A stretch of 64,000 nt of DNA, taken from contig NZ_CP083646.1 of assembly GCF_020099275.1 (NCBI RefSeq), positions 1,612,001-1,676,000 on the forward strand. The letters run 5' to 3'. This DNA comes from Corynebacterium falsenii (lineage in GTDB: Bacteria > Actinomycetota > Actinomycetes > Mycobacteriales > Mycobacteriaceae). A program made the translations under genes and the position numbers. Shown piece after piece: positions 15,258-25,528 of this stretch (position 1 is the first letter of the stretch; each line of letters begins with the position of its first letter). The notes beneath the pieces were generated by a model. That model made no database searches, was not told where the DNA came from, and saw only the letters and a program-made list of their open reading frames with translations.

Positions 15258-17976
15258 CGAGTGCCACAACTCCCCTCTTCATAGCCTTCACAGCCGCGCG
15301 GGAGGCGGCCTTGACCTCGTCCGAATAGCCAGTGTGCTTAATCTGTTCCAACAAGTCGATGACGCGGCGGCACCACCGAACGAAATCGCCCGGGGTCAAC
15401 GATGCGCCGGAGGCCTCGGCGGCCAAGAGACAATACTCCAGCGGCGCACCCGCCGTCCACTGATGAGCCGCGGTGGCAAAGCCCAGCTCAGGCTCGCGCG
15501 TCACCGACAGATTGTGGCGTCGCTCATCAGAGCTGAGCTCCTGATAAATGCGCAAGGTCTGCGAGATCGCATCGGAGAGCTCCTCGGTGGGAACCTCCAT
15601 CGAGTTCTCCGTCTCCCGGCGATTCTCAAACACGCAGCAGCTCACTGCCGCCGCGAGCTCGGCTGGATCGAGCTGATCCCAGATCCCGCGGCGCAAGCAC
15701 TGCGCGACTAAGAGATCGGACTCGTGGTGCACCCGCGCCAGACGGGCACCCTCCATCGTGATGCTGGCGGACGTGGGATCACCGGTGGCTGGGTCAATGT
15801 CCAGCTCCACGTAATCTAGCTCCTGTAGCAGCAACAAAATGCGGTTGAACTGGCTCGATAGCGAATCGGTGTTCGGCGTGGTCTCGTCCAGCTGGAAAGC
15901 CAGGCGGCGCTGGGCCTTGAGGAACTGCTCTGCAGCTCGGGTCAGGTCTTCGCGACCCTCCCACGCGTGCACTGGGTGCATGTGCACCTGGTCGCGGAAC
16001 ACCTGAGTCTGGGCCGTATTGCCCTTGGCACGGGGCTTGAGGCGCTTCGGCTTATCCACGTTCAGGCGGCGCAGATTCGCGGCCACGCTGCGGGCCTGGC
16101 GCTTCGGGGCGCGAGACACACCCCTATTCAGGCGCATGTGCCCCACGACCACGGGCGTGTTGCCAAACATGTCCGGGTTGACGCGCTCCACCCACCCGTC
16201 CTCGGTGATGATGGTCGGCCGCGGGAAATGCGGAGCGGAATCGGAACGGACGACCACGGCCGTCATGGGGTTCTTTCCGGTGGGCAGGGCAATCACGTCG
16301 CCCGTGTTGAGCGACTGCAGCAGCTTGATGGTCTCCTGCGAGCGCTCATCGACGGCCTCACGCTTGGCGCGGCGCTCCTCCTGGCTGAGCTTGCGGCGAA
16401 GCCCGGCATACTCCACAACGAGCTCGAAATCGCGGTCCCGGTCGTGTTCCTGGCGGCGCTGATGAGCAATTTCGCGCTTGAGCTGCTTTTCCATGTCCGC
16501 GAGCTCGCGGCGGCGCTTTTCCACCTGCTCGGCCTGCTCCACAATGGAGCCGTTGGCCTGGTACTGCGCGAAAGAACGCAGTAGCAGGCGGTGTGCGTCC
16601 TCCAGACCCAATGTATTCACCAGGTTCACAGCCATGTTGTAGCCGGGACGGAACGTGGAATCCAGCGGATACGTGCGGGTGGAGGCCAAATCCGCCACCC
16701 CGTAGGGATCCAAGCCCTGGCTCCACAACACCACGGCATTGCCCTTGGTATCGATGCCGCGCCGACCCGCACGACCGGTCAGCTGCGTGTACTGCCCAGG
16801 TGTGAGATCTGCGTGCTCCTCGCCGTTGAACTTGGTCAGCTTTTCCAGAACGACCGAGCGGGCGGGCATGTTGATACCCAACGCCAAGGTTTCGGTGGCG
16901 AAGCACACCTTGAGCAGCCCCCGAGAGAACAAATCCTCCACGATGTGCCGGAACGCGGGCAGCATGCCGGCGTGGTGGGCCGCAAAACCGCAGGACAGCG
17001 CCCGGCGCCACTGGCGGAATCCGAGAACGTTGAGGTCTTCCTCGGACAGGTCGGCCACGCCCTCATCGACCGTGCGGAGGATCTCTTTGCGATCGGCCTC
17101 GGTGGTGAAATCCACCCGGTCGAGCAAGAGCTGCTTGACCGCACTATCGCAGCCGATGCGGGAGAAGATGAAGTAGATCGCCGGCAGCATTCCCGCGGCG
17201 GCCATGTGCTGCACCACGTCGGCGCGTTTGGGGCCGCGGCGCTTGCCTGTTTCCTCTGCCTTGGCCGCGGCGGCCACGACCTTGCGGTTGATCGCGCCGA
17301 TGTGTTGCTGATCTCCTTCGAACAGCGGCAGGATGTGCCGACCCACCATCATAAACTGGTTCAGAGGAACCGGCCGCTTTTCGGTGACGATGATGTCAGT
17401 TTCGCCACGCACGGTGGATAGCCAACCACCGAATTCCTCGACGTTGGACACCGTCGCGGACAATGACACGAGAATGACGCGCGGATCGAGGTTGAGGATG
17501 GCCTCTTCCCACACCGGGCCGCGGGATTTGTCCGAGAGGAAGTGCACCTCGTCCATCACCACATGGGTGAGGGTATCGAGGCGATCCGACTCGGCGTAGA
17601 TCATGTTGCGCAGGACCTCGGTGGTCATCACGACGATGGGAGCATCGCCATTAAGCGTGACATCACCGGTGAGCAGGCCGACGTCCTCTGGGCCGTAGCG
17701 GCGGACGAGGTCGTGGTACTTCTGGTTGCTCAGCGCCTTGATCGGCGTGGTGTAGAAGCACGTTCCATCGTTGTGGAAGGCGGCGTACACGGCGTACTCC
17801 CCCACGATGGTCTTGCCTGCACCCGTGGGTGCGGCGACGAGAACTCCGCGGCCTTGCGCAATGGACGACGCTGCGGAGAGCTGGAATTCATCAAGCGGGA
17901 AATCGTATCCAGCGGCGAACTCCCTCACTTGCTGGGGATAGTCGCCGAGGGCGGAAGAATTAATAATGTGTGCCAT
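15250..17976 (-). CDS. helY: DEVH-box RNA helicase HelY (Ski2/Mtr4-like)
   Basis: A 908-residue superfamily 2 helicase of the Ski2/Mtr4 type found in actinobacteria. Walker A APTGAGKT is at 49-56, TTPIKALSNQK at motif Ia, DEVH at 142-145, the SAT motif in LVSLSATVSN, and motif VI as QLTGRAGRRGID. The charged helical segment after about residue 480 (KRRRELADMEKQLKREIAHQ) and the C-terminal DSHCT-like domain with FENRRET are typical. It should unwind RNA in ATP-dependent processing or decay; the substrate is unknown. It lies directly downstream of tatC, as in M. tuberculosis. Confidence 0.94.
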   Translation of the reverse strand: MAHIINSSALGDYPQQVREFAAGYDFPLDEFQLSAASSIAQGRGVLVAAPTGAGKTIVGEYAVYAAFHNDGTCFYTTPIKALSNQKYHDLVRRYGPEDVGLLTGDVTLNGDAPIVVMTTEVLRNMIYAESDRLDTLTHVVMDEVHFLSDKSRGPVWEEAILNLDPRVILVSLSATVSNVEEFGGWLSTVRGETDIIVTEKRPVPLNQFMMVGRHILPLFEGDQQHIGAINRKVVAAAAKAEETGKRRGPKRADVVQHMAAAGMLPAIYFIFSRIGCDSAVKQLLLDRVDFTTEADRKEILRTVDEGVADLSEEDLNVLGFRQWRRALSCGFAAHHAGMLPAFRHIVEDLFSRGLLKVCFATETLALGINMPARSVVLEKLTKFNGEEHADLTPGQYTQLTGRAGRRGIDTKGNAVVLWSQGLDPYGVADLASTRTYPLDSTFRPGYNMAVNLVNTLGLEDAHRLLLRSFAQYQANGSIVEQAEQVEKRRRELADMEKQLKREIAHQRRQEHDRDRDFELVVEYAGLRRKLSQEERRAKREAVDERSQETIKLLQSLNTGDVIALPTGKNPMTAVVVRSDSAPHFPRPTIITEDGWVERVNPDMFGNTPVVVGHMRLNRGVSRAPKRQARSVAANLRRLNVDKPKRLKPRAKGNTAQTQVFRDQVHMHPVHAWEGREDLTRAAEQFLKAQRRLAFQLDETTPNTDSLSSQFNRILLLLQELDYVELDIDPATGDPTSASITMEGARLARVHHESDLLVAQCLRRGIWDQLDPAELAAAVSCCVFENRRETENSMEVPTEELSDAISQTLRIYQELSSDERRHNLSVTREPELGFATAAHQWTAGAPLEYCLLAAEASGASLTPGDFVRWCRRVIDLLEQIKHTGYSDEVKAASRAAVKAMKRGVVALDA

Positions 17977-18089
17977 AGTTCTTCCACCACTCTAGGCGTT
18001 GGCATCGCGGAGTGGCACGCCGAGGGGGCTGCAGACGAGGGCGCTGCAGTTCGCGTTTGCTCTGGGGCGGCTGCTGCAGCACGCGTTTG

Positions 18090-19256
18090 CTACAGCACGT
18101 CCCCGAAGAAGTCCGATCCGTTGGACTTGTCGTTGTCACTGCCGTGACGCAGATCCAGCGAATCCCGGCGACCATACGTTCCGGACACGCCATCTTGGCG
18201 AGGCCGTGCTCCACTGCTGGACTGCGGCGCCGGGGTGGCCGATACACCATCGAGCGACTCGGGCGCAGCGATCGGTGCAGGTGCAAGGCCCACTGCGCTG
18301 GATGCCCCCGTACCGGCTGAACCGCTGCCGTTGATGGGAGCTGCACGGTCAATGGTGGACCCCACGGTGTCGTCAAGATCCAGCCATTCCTCTTGCTGCT
18401 TTGCCTTGCGCTTATCGTGCACGCGGGCGATCTGCGTTGCCATTTCCATCAACATGCACAGGGCTATGGCGAGGATCACCATGGAGATGGGATCTTGACC
18501 AGGGGTGATGAAGGCTGCGAAGAGGAAGAGGAAAGCCCAGATGTAGCGACGCTTCGACTTCAGCTGCTCGTAGGAGATCACGCCCGCCATGTTCATGAGC
18601 ACCGTAATCAACGGCACCTCGAAACTCACGCCGAAGATCAGCAGCAGGGCCATGGCGAAATTGAAGTACTTCTCACCGTTCAGTGCCGCGATCTGGGCCT
18701 CATCGCCGATGGTCATGAGGAATTCCAGGCCGAAGGACAGCACGAAGTAGGCCAGCACGGCACCGATGGCGAACAGGATGCCTGCGGCGGTGCTCACACC
18801 TGCAGTCCAGCGCCGCTCGTTCTTCTTCAGGCCGGGAGTGATGTACGCCCAGATCTGGCCGAGCCAGACCGGGGAGGAAAAGACCAAGCCAGCCAAGGCG
18901 CCCACCTTCAGACGAAGGATGAACATCTCAAACGGGCTGGTCGCCAGGAGGCGGCACTCGCCGTCGCTGGCGCCGAAACGCGATTCCGGTGGCAAGTTAC
19001 AGTACGGCTGGCGCAGAATCTCACCCAGCGAGGGCACGGGGCCAACGCCCTTGGAATACCAGATGTAGCCGATGATCGTGCCGACAGCGATGGCTGCTAG
19101 GCCGATGAGGATGCGCCGACGCAGCTCATTGATGTGCTCGACGATGGTCATGCTGCCATCGGCGGGCTTTTTGGGTTTGTTCTTGCGCACTAGCCGTGGA
19201 ACCCGCACCTTCTTCGCTGAAGATGCGGGCACCATGGCGGAGGAAGAATCAGTCAA
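18090..19256 (-). CDS. tatC: Sec-independent protein translocase TatC
   Basis: A 388-residue six-helix membrane protein, the substrate-receptor subunit of the Tat system that exports folded proteins with twin-arginine signals. The conserved start of the first helix (MTIVEHINELRRRI), the ATSPFEMFILRLKVG periplasmic loop and helix, and the ITPGLKKNERRW segment are present. The N-terminus has about 35 extra basic residues. A C-terminal tail of about 110 residues after the last helix is Ala/Pro/Ser-rich and unlike the core; its 3' end and the spacer to helY are built of short CTGCAG-type repeats. tatA lies 28 bp upstream, so the two should be cotranscribed. Confidence 0.95.
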   Translation of the reverse strand: MTDSSSAMVPASSAKKVRVPRLVRKNKPKKPADGSMTIVEHINELRRRILIGLAAIAVGTIIGYIWYSKGVGPVPSLGEILRQPYCNLPPESRFGASDGECRLLATSPFEMFILRLKVGALAGLVFSSPVWLGQIWAYITPGLKKNERRWTAGVSTAAGILFAIGAVLAYFVLSFGLEFLMTIGDEAQIAALNGEKYFNFAMALLLIFGVSFEVPLITVLMNMAGVISYEQLKSKRRYIWAFLFLFAAFITPGQDPISMVILAIALCMLMEMATQIARVHDKRKAKQQEEWLDLDDTVGSTIDRAAPINGSGSAGTGASSAVGLAPAPIAAPESLDGVSATPAPQSSSGARPRQDGVSGTYGRRDSLDLRHGSDNDKSNGSDFFGDVL

Positions 19257-19284
19257 GATCTTTCCCTAGTTCTATGACAGTGGA

Positions 19285-19683
19285 TTAGTTGTTCTGCCCG
19301 TTGGCGTTCGGGTTGGGCTGCTGAACCGGCTGCTGCGGCTGAACGGGCTGCTGAGCCTGCTGCGGCTGGATGGGCTGCTGCGGCTGAACCGGCTGCTGGT
19401 AGCCCTGCTGCGCCTGCTGCTGAGCCTCCAGGCGCATACGGGTCTGCTCCGGGGTTTCACCCTGCACCGGTGCCTGCTGCTGAGCCTGGGTGATCGCAGC
19501 ATCCTGCTGAGCCTGCTGCTGTGCTTCCGGCTGGTTCTTGTCGTTCTTCATCTCGTCCATCTCGGACTTGAAAATGCGCATCGACCGTCCCAGGGAGCGA
19601 GCTGCGTTAGGCAGCCGCGTGGCTCCGAAAAGCAGGAAAATGACGAGCGCAATGATCAGCAGTTCCCAGGGGCCTAGGTTCAT
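19285..19683 (-). CDS. tatA: Sec-independent protein translocase TatA
   Basis: A 132-residue TatA. It has a very short N-terminus, one transmembrane helix ([20 protein letters not shown], residues 6-25) with the conserved FG hinge, an amphipathic helix ([15 protein letters not shown]) and a cytosolic tail. The tail from about residue 52 is almost wholly Gln/Pro/Ala, with QAQQQ and [13 protein letters not shown] repeats, much longer than in the E. coli protein. AAAGGAC precedes the ATG. TatA multimers form the translocation pore with TatC, which is encoded next. tatA and tatC follow the pafBC regulators in one minus-strand run. Confidence 0.95.
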   Translation of the reverse strand: MNLGPWELLIIALVIFLLFGATRLPNAARSLGRSMRIFKSEMDEMKNDKNQPEAQQQAQQDAAITQAQQQAPVQGETPEQTRMRLEAQQQAQQGYQQPVQPQQPIQPQQAQQPVQPQQPVQQPNPNANGQNN

Positions 19684-19777
19684 GAAAGTCTGTGTCCTTT
19701 AGCAATCGTTCGCCCACGTTCGTGGGAGGTGTGCGACCCGATACCGCCACCGGCAATATCTGCGATCGAAAATACTG

Positions 19778-20863
19778 TTAAGGCTGTGAGGGCTTCACGC
19801 CTAAATGTTCAGCATAGGCGTTCAGTCCATCTTCCGCTCGCTGGCGGACCTCTTCGGCCAATGTTAGCGGCTCCACCGCACGTAATCCCTGTGAAAACGC
19901 CGTGAGAAGCCGAACCGTCCATGGCCCCGTGTTGGGGAGGTAGACGTCGAAAAATTCGCTATCGCTAGCGCCGTCGCCATCGTTGGCATCGTCGCCGTCA
20001 CCGTCAACCAACCACATCGGGTAGTACTCCAACATCCAGGCATGATCGGCTCGCACCCGCACGCGCGCCCACTCCTCCGACTCCGCAAAGTCGAACGGAT
20101 CCTCCCGGTCGATCGTGGGCTGGACCGCGGCCCCGGCGCTTCCCTCCTCGCCGAGGGTGACATCGTCAATCCGTGACACGGCAAAGCGCTTCTGCACTGA
20201 CTCGTCGCCCTCGTCGCCCTGGTCAGCCCGGTGCTCGTTCTCTTCCCTCGCCCACAGGTAGGTCTCGCCATCGATAAGCCCGAGATAATCGGGGCGCACG
20301 TGGCGGCGTCGAAAAGAATCACTCGATACCGAGTGGTACAGCATGGCCACCGTCCGGCGCTCGTCGATGGCCGTGCGGAGCGCAAGGATCGTCGGCGATG
20401 GTTCGGCTACTTCCCTTTTCTCGACGCCACCAGCCGGCACCTCCCCAGCCTCATCCGGGGTATCACTGGTGCCCTGACCACCGTGCGGAAGGACGCGCTG
20501 AATCTTCGCTGAGGCGCTCGCCACGGCGGGCTGCTTGTCCGCAGGCAGCGTGGAACGGATCGCCTCCAGGCTGAGCAACACCACGCCGGCCTCCATGGGG
20601 CTCAGGCGCACGGGGTGATCCAGCCCGGCGGTGTACTCCACGGTCGCGCGCATCCGGTCCATCGACACTTCCACGAGCGATCCCGGGTAGTGGCCGGGCA
20701 GGCCGCACAGAGTGATCTGGTGCAGCTCGTGCTTGATCTGGGTGGTCTTCATCCTCAGGTCGGCGGCTGCCTCCATGAAGGTGCCGTCCGGGTGGTTGCG
20801 GAACCACGCGAGCACGGTAAGGGTGCGCTGGAACTGCTCGGCGTTCGTCACGGCTGTGCTCAA
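19778..20863 (-). CDS. pafC: WYL-domain transcriptional regulator PafC
   Basis: A 361-residue regulator of the PafB/PafC pair that, in mycobacteria, activates the RecA-independent DNA-damage response as a heterodimer. An N-terminal winged-helix region (about 1-70), a middle domain and a WYL domain (about 165-260; here the motif reads TYLWAREE) are followed by a C-terminal WCX region. Acidic inserts (DGDGDDANDGDG) are lineage-specific. The TTG start overlaps the pafB stop (ATTGA), so the two are translationally coupled, consistent with equal production of partners. The pair sits between pafA and tatA, as in M. tuberculosis. Confidence 0.9.
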   Translation of the reverse strand: MSTAVTNAEQFQRTLTVLAWFRNHPDGTFMEAAADLRMKTTQIKHELHQITLCGLPGHYPGSLVEVSMDRMRATVEYTAGLDHPVRLSPMEAGVVLLSLEAIRSTLPADKQPAVASASAKIQRVLPHGGQGTSDTPDEAGEVPAGGVEKREVAEPSPTILALRTAIDERRTVAMLYHSVSSDSFRRRHVRPDYLGLIDGETYLWAREENEHRADQGDEGDESVQKRFAVSRIDDVTLGEEGSAGAAVQPTIDREDPFDFAESEEWARVRVRADHAWMLEYYPMWLVDGDGDDANDGDGASDSEFFDVYLPNTGPWTVRLLTAFSQGLRAVEPLTLAEEVRQRAEDGLNAYAEHLGVKPSQP

Positions 20864-21948
20864 TGGTCCTCCTCGTGCTCGGCTGAGTTGACGGAACTGC
20901 CGGTGCTTCCGGTGCTGCCAGTGCTGGCGGTGCTACCGGTGCTGGCGGCGCACGCGAGGGTGTCCACGATGTCCTGCACCACGTCGGGTGGCGACGTCAC
21001 CAGCGCGTTCGGGGCGTAGGCCGCCGCCGTACGCACCAACCAGGCCCGCTCCACCGGGCCGATGGTTCCATCGGCGTTCATCTTGGTGCGCAGCTCGTAT
21101 GCCCCCTCGCCCGGAAACTCCACCGTGGCGGTGACCATCTCACCGGCGCGCTGCAGCCCCTGCATGATGAGATCCGTGGCGGGCAGCGAAGGGCGCTGCG
21201 CTTCGGCGAAGTCGGCGTGGACTTCGATGTTGTCGATGCGCGCGAGTCGGAACGTGCGCTGGCCACCACGATCCCGGTCGAACCCCGTCAGGTAGAGCTT
21301 GCCGCCCACGGCACCGTAGGCCCACGGCTCGATGGTGCGCTCCTGCGGTTCTTCGAGCAGCGAGGGGTAGTAGAAAAAGCTCACCACCAGGCCAGATTCG
21401 AGGGCACGGAAGATCGCATCGAAAGACTGCGAATCCAACCGCAACGCATCCGGCAGAGTGGCCACCAGCGAACTCTGCTCTCCCGGCGTATCCCGCACGG
21501 CACTGCGCGCGCCTGCGGCCGCGAGCTTGGCAAAAGCCGATGCGCCGGCTTCGGCCATCTCACCGCTACGCGCCCAACTGCCCGCCACCGCAAGCACGTC
21601 CGATTCCTCTGGGGTGAACTCGATCTCTGGGAGGAACAGGCTGGATGGATCCAAGCTCCACAATTCGCGGGGCCTGCTCCCTTCATCCGTGACGTCCACA
21701 TCCATGCTGCGTGTCAGGTGAACACCGATGTCGCTGAGTGCCTTGCGGTCGCGCTGGAAGCGCTTCTCGGCGGAGCGCGGCTCGCCCTCGTAGCCCGCGA
21801 CATTGTCGAGGATCCACTTCACCGATCGTGGCCGGCGCTCATTGACCAAGGCGATGATGAGGTTGAACAGGCGCTCGGCGCCCTGCTTCCACTGGGGCTT
21901 GGTCGGGCGATTGTGCGCATTGGAGCGAGACGACGCGGCTGGAGTCAC
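20860..21948 (-). CDS. pafB: WYL-domain transcriptional regulator PafB
   Basis: A 362-residue partner of PafC. The N-terminus (KPQWKQGAERLFNLIIALVN, about 19-38) starts the winged helix, and a WYL domain follows from about 185 to 260 (GAVGGKLYLTGFDRDRGGQR, FRLARIDNIEV). The C-terminal 20 residues (AASTGSTASTGSTGSTGSS) are encoded by an imperfect 9-bp tandem repeat at about 20888-20950 and look like a slippage product. The GTG start overlaps the pafA stop (GTGA). The expected role is DNA-damage-responsive activation together with PafC; the inducing ligand is not evident from sequence. Confidence 0.9.
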   Translation of the reverse strand: MTPAASSRSNAHNRPTKPQWKQGAERLFNLIIALVNERRPRSVKWILDNVAGYEGEPRSAEKRFQRDRKALSDIGVHLTRSMDVDVTDEGSRPRELWSLDPSSLFLPEIEFTPEESDVLAVAGSWARSGEMAEAGASAFAKLAAAGARSAVRDTPGEQSSLVATLPDALRLDSQSFDAIFRALESGLVVSFFYYPSLLEEPQERTIEPWAYGAVGGKLYLTGFDRDRGGQRTFRLARIDNIEVHADFAEAQRPSLPATDLIMQGLQRAGEMVTATVEFPGEGAYELRTKMNADGTIGPVERAWLVRTAAAYAPNALVTSPPDVVQDIVDTLACAASTGSTASTGSTGSTGSSVNSAEHEEDH

Positions 21949-23456
21949 TGACCCTCCATCGCCGCGATCATGCGATCCACGGCCTCGTTGGAATTGGCGA
22001 ACGGATCACCGAGCAGGACCTCGCAGCCACTTTCGCCATTGATCTTCAGGCGCATCCAATCCACGGTGACGGGCACGTCGTGAGCCCGCGCCGCGGCCAG
22101 GAAACGGCCGCGCAGGGCGGCGCGCGTGGTGGCCGGAGCCTCGTTCACCGCAGCCTGCACAGCCTGAGGATCTACCACCGTGTTGGCGAAACCGCGCTTG
22201 ACCAGCACGTTAAACAAGCCCCGGTCCGGGTGAATGTCGTGATAGGTCAGGTCCACCTGGGACAGTCGCGGATCCGTCGGCTCCAACCCGGGGCGGGCGG
22301 CCATCTTGTCCATGAGGGTCTTCTTAATCACCCAATCGATATCCCGGCTTACGGGAGTGAAATCGCCTGTGTCGAAGCAATCGAGAACACGGCCCCACAG
22401 ATCCACCACTGGCTGCAGCTGCTCCCGCGGCGTGCCCTGCCAACCGAATTCCGTGAACTCCGGTTCTTCCCTGGAATCGAGGTAGCGCGTGGCGGCGTCA
22501 AAGAAAGAACGCTGGATCTCCAACGGGGTGGCCGTGCCACGTCGGCGCAAGTCCAGGGGGATCTGACCGGTGAAATCGCGGGCGATTTCGCGGATGGAGC
22601 GGATCTCGTTGGCCATTTCGAAGTCCGGCAGCGCTACTCCGGCCTCGATCATCTCCAGCACCAGCAGGGTGGAGCCGACCTTGAGAGCGGTGGTGACCTC
22701 CGACATGTTGGAATCACCCACGATCACGTGCAAGCGGCGATAACGAGAGGAATCCGCGTGCGGTTCGTCGCGGGTGTTGATGATCGGCCGCGAGCGGGTG
22801 GTCGCACTCGACACGCCCTCCCAGACGTGGTCGGCGCGCTGGCTCATGGTGTAGCCCGGTCCGAAGTTCTCGTTCGGCGCGCCGGCATACGGGATGGACA
22901 GCTTGCCCGCACCGCAGATGAGCTGGCGGGTGACCAAGAACGGCAGCAGCTGTGCGCCGAGGCTGCGCAGCGGAATATCGCGGCTGACCAGGTAATTCTC
23001 GTGGCAGCCGTAGGAGTTGCCCAGGGAGTCGGTGTTGTTTTTCAGCAGGTAGACGCTGCCGCCCACGCCCTTGTCCGCAAGAGCCTGCTCGGCCCCGGTG
23101 GCGAGCTGCTGGACCAGCATGTCGCCGGCGCGGTCGTAGGTGATGAGCTGATGGAGGCTATCGCACTCTGCCGTGGCGACCTCCGGGTGGGCGCCCACGT
23201 CCAGGTACAACCGCGAGGCGTTATCCGCATAGATATTGGAGCTGCGGTACTTCTCCACGATGGGGCTGAACAGCTGCCGCGAGATCTCGTCCGGGCCCAA
23301 TCGACGGCTGGATTCCATCACGTTGGTGATGCCGTATTCCGTCTCCAGGCCCATGATGCGGCGCACGTGTGCTGCGCTCTCGTGGGACGGCTGCGCAGCG
23401 TGTGCTGCTGCTTCCGATACTGCCTCCGATGATGCCTCCGGTGCTGGGGCGCTCAC
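21945..23456 (-). CDS. pafA: Pup-protein ligase PafA
   Basis: A 503-residue glutamine-synthetase-like ligase that attaches the C-terminal Glu of Pup to substrate lysines using ATP. The catalytic strand [10 protein letters not shown] (about 36-45) is intact, followed by [18 protein letters not shown], the NNTDS/GCHENYL loop and the [13 protein letters not shown] motif. The N-terminal 30 residues are Ala/Ser/Glu-rich and probably disordered. The GTG start overlaps the pup stop codon (GTGA), so enzyme and substrate are coupled. It needs Dop to deamidate Pup first because the Pup here ends in Gln. Its fate without a 20S proteasome is discussed under the findings. Confidence 0.96.
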   Translation of the reverse strand: MSAPAPEASSEAVSEAAAHAAQPSHESAAHVRRIMGLETEYGITNVMESSRRLGPDEISRQLFSPIVEKYRSSNIYADNASRLYLDVGAHPEVATAECDSLHQLITYDRAGDMLVQQLATGAEQALADKGVGGSVYLLKNNTDSLGNSYGCHENYLVSRDIPLRSLGAQLLPFLVTRQLICGAGKLSIPYAGAPNENFGPGYTMSQRADHVWEGVSSATTRSRPIINTRDEPHADSSRYRRLHVIVGDSNMSEVTTALKVGSTLLVLEMIEAGVALPDFEMANEIRSIREIARDFTGQIPLDLRRRGTATPLEIQRSFFDAATRYLDSREEPEFTEFGWQGTPREQLQPVVDLWGRVLDCFDTGDFTPVSRDIDWVIKKTLMDKMAARPGLEPTDPRLSQVDLTYHDIHPDRGLFNVLVKRGFANTVVDPQAVQAAVNEAPATTRAALRGRFLAAARAHDVPVTVDWMRLKINGESGCEVLLGDPFANSNEAVDRMIAAMEGQ

Positions 23457-23656
23457 TGTCCGCCCTTTTGCACGTAGGAGCGCACGAACTCTTCGGCGTT
23501 GTTCTCCAACAGGCCGTCGATCTCGTCCAGGAGGTCGTCGGTGCCGGTGACGTGGAGCTGTTCGGTGCCGGAGCCGCCGGTTGGTTGCGAGAAATCGTCC
23601 TGATCGTCGTCGCGGCCACCGCCGCCGGTGACCTGAGACTGTCCACCAGTCGTCAT
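23453..23656 (-). CDS. pup: Prokaryotic ubiquitin-like protein Pup
   Basis: A 67-residue Pup. The N-terminal half is disordered and Gly/Asp/Gln-rich. The helical second half (about 36-62, [21 protein letters not shown] split around the ARC-binding helix) is the part recognised by the ATPase. It ends GGQ, so the C-terminal Gln must be deamidated by Dop before ligation. A perfect AGGAGG lies 6 nt before the ATG. It is placed between dop and pafA, and no prcB or prcA gene follows. Confidence 0.97.
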   Translation of the reverse strand: MTTGGQSQVTGGGGRDDDQDDFSQPTGGSGTEQLHVTGTDDLLDEIDGLLENNAEEFVRSYVQKGGQ

Positions 23657-23708
23657 GGGGAACCTCCTGAGAAAAAGTTGGATTCTTAACGTTTAGGTTA
23701 GCGCCGAG

Positions 23709-25418
23709 CTACACGAAGGTGCCGACGCCCTCCACCTTGTCGGGACGCAGGGCGGCCAGCGTCTGCACGACCTCGGCGATGTCCAGGGTGGCTCCGCCAG
23801 CGCTGTCGCCGCTGTCGCCGCCGTCTCCACCGTTCGCGCCAGCACTCTTCTGGTTGTAGCACGGAAAGATCCCCGCCACCTCGGAAGCGGTGAAAGCGCG
23901 CGGATCATCCATGACGATCCGGGCGGCCTGCTGTCCGTTGAATGGAGTGTCCACCACCACGGAATCCCAGTTGGCCGCCAGCACATGGTCCGAATACGCC
24001 GCCACTAGCTGGCCGCGCAGCCACGCGCGGGTATCCCGGGGCGGGCAGTGCACCGCGTGCTCAATGGCCTCAGGTTCCACGATCGTGCGCATCCGGCCAC
24101 GTGCCACCAGCGCGTGATACAGCCCGCGGGCGGGATCGATATCCGAGTACTGCAGGTCCACGAGGGCTAGCCGAGGATCGGTCCACTCGATACCGCGCGC
24201 CCGGTAGCCATTGATGAGAGCCAGCTTCGCGGTCCAGTCCAGCCGGTCCGCGGTGCTCAGCGGGTCGGACTCGAGGTCGTTGAGGGTCTGCTCCCACACG
24301 TCCACAACATTGCGGTCATCGGCGGACAGCTCTGCGCCAGCATCTGCCCCAGACTCCCCCGTCAACGCAGCGATAACCCGTCGGCGGATCTCCCGCTGCA
24401 CCTCAATGGCCGTCATCGTGGTGTTGCCGTAGAAGCGCAGCGGCTCCGAGCACGTCAGGTCTCGCGAGATCTTCTGCACGTCCGATACCGGCTCGTACAT
24501 CGCCATATCCGAGAAATCCGCTCCCGCACCCACAGCGCGCAGCAGCAGCGCCGTGGTACCGAACTTCAGGTACGCCGCGGTTTCGCTCATGTTCGCATCA
24601 CCAATGATCACGTGCAGCCTGCGCCACTGCGCCCCCACTGCGTGCGGTTCGTCACGAGTGTTGATGATGCCGCGGTTCAGCGTGGTTTCCAGCGAGATGT
24701 CCGTCTCGATGTAATCGGCACGCTGCGAGATCTGGAATCCCGGCTGCTGACCCTGTTGCCCCAGCCCGATCCGCCCCGCCCCGGTGTAGATCTGCCGGGT
24801 GACGAAGTGCGGGATCAGCGCCTGGTTGACCTTCTCCACGTCCCAGTCGCGCGGGTACAAGTAGTTCTCGTGCGAACCGTAGGAGGCACCCTTGCCGTCC
24901 ACGTTGTTCTTGTAGATCTTCAGTTCCGGCTGCCCTTCGATCGCGCCGGAGGCCTGCGCCGCCTGGTGCATGATGATGTCCCCAGCCTTATCCCAGATCA
25001 CCGCCGCGCGCGCCGTGGTCGATTCCGGCGAGGAGTATTCCGGGTGCGCGTGATCCACGTAGAATCGCGCCCCGTTTGCAGCGATGACGTTCGCCGCGCC
25101 CACCGCATTCGGATCCAGCACCGGCGCCGAGCCTCTGCGATACCGCCGCAGGTCGAAGCCGCGAATATCCCGCAGCGGTGACTCGTTCTCGTAGTCCCAC
25201 CGCGTCCGCCGGTTCACGCCCTGACCCGAGTGCTCCGCCCACGCCACCACGGCCTGGGTGGAGGTCACAATGGGGCTGGCCTCCGGCTCATTGACAGCCA
25301 CGATGCCGTATTCAGTCTCCGAACCGATGATGTACGGCCCGGTCGCGGCGTCTCGCGCCGGGTCGTTCTGGGCGTTGTTGCCTTCGTTATTCGACGCCAA
25401 CAGGTTCCGATACTCCAC
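23709..25418 (-). CDS. dop: Deamidase/depupylase Dop
   Basis: A 569-residue PafA homologue that converts the C-terminal Gln of Pup to Glu and removes Pup from substrates. The catalytic region YIIGSETEYGI is at about 28-38, followed by the NPVD-like loop, YSSPESTTARAAVIWDKAGD (in pieces) and the [11 protein letters not shown] motif shared with PafA. I chose GTG at 25418 because GAAAGG lies 6-7 nt before it. An in-frame ATG at 25475 and a longer frame reaching 25598 (overlapping arc) have no ribosome site and add unconserved residues. A Gly/Asp-rich insert near residue 530 (GANGGDGGDSGDSAGG) is unusual. Confidence 0.93.
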   Translation of the reverse strand: MEYRNLLASNNEGNNAQNDPARDAATGPYIIGSETEYGIVAVNEPEASPIVTSTQAVVAWAEHSGQGVNRRTRWDYENESPLRDIRGFDLRRYRRGSAPVLDPNAVGAANVIAANGARFYVDHAHPEYSSPESTTARAAVIWDKAGDIIMHQAAQASGAIEGQPELKIYKNNVDGKGASYGSHENYLYPRDWDVEKVNQALIPHFVTRQIYTGAGRIGLGQQGQQPGFQISQRADYIETDISLETTLNRGIINTRDEPHAVGAQWRRLHVIIGDANMSETAAYLKFGTTALLLRAVGAGADFSDMAMYEPVSDVQKISRDLTCSEPLRFYGNTTMTAIEVQREIRRRVIAALTGESGADAGAELSADDRNVVDVWEQTLNDLESDPLSTADRLDWTAKLALINGYRARGIEWTDPRLALVDLQYSDIDPARGLYHALVARGRMRTIVEPEAIEHAVHCPPRDTRAWLRGQLVAAYSDHVLAANWDSVVVDTPFNGQQAARIVMDDPRAFTASEVAGIFPCYNQKSAGANGGDGGDSGDSAGGATLDIAEVVQTLAALRPDKVEGVGTFV

Positions 25419-25528
25419 GTTGTGCCTTTCGTCGTTCCAGGGTGCGCCGCCGTGGAGTGCACCCTGGGGTCTCATGCCAGTGTTGTCTTGCCGGCGGTTT
25501 AGTACCAGCGGTGTTGTGCCCGAGTGGT

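Noticed and set aside
23685..23702. TTTAGGTTAGCGCC resembling a DtxR iron box between dop and pup
   Set aside because: Only one half-site matches the TTAGGTTAGGCTAACCTAA palindrome; the other half is absent.
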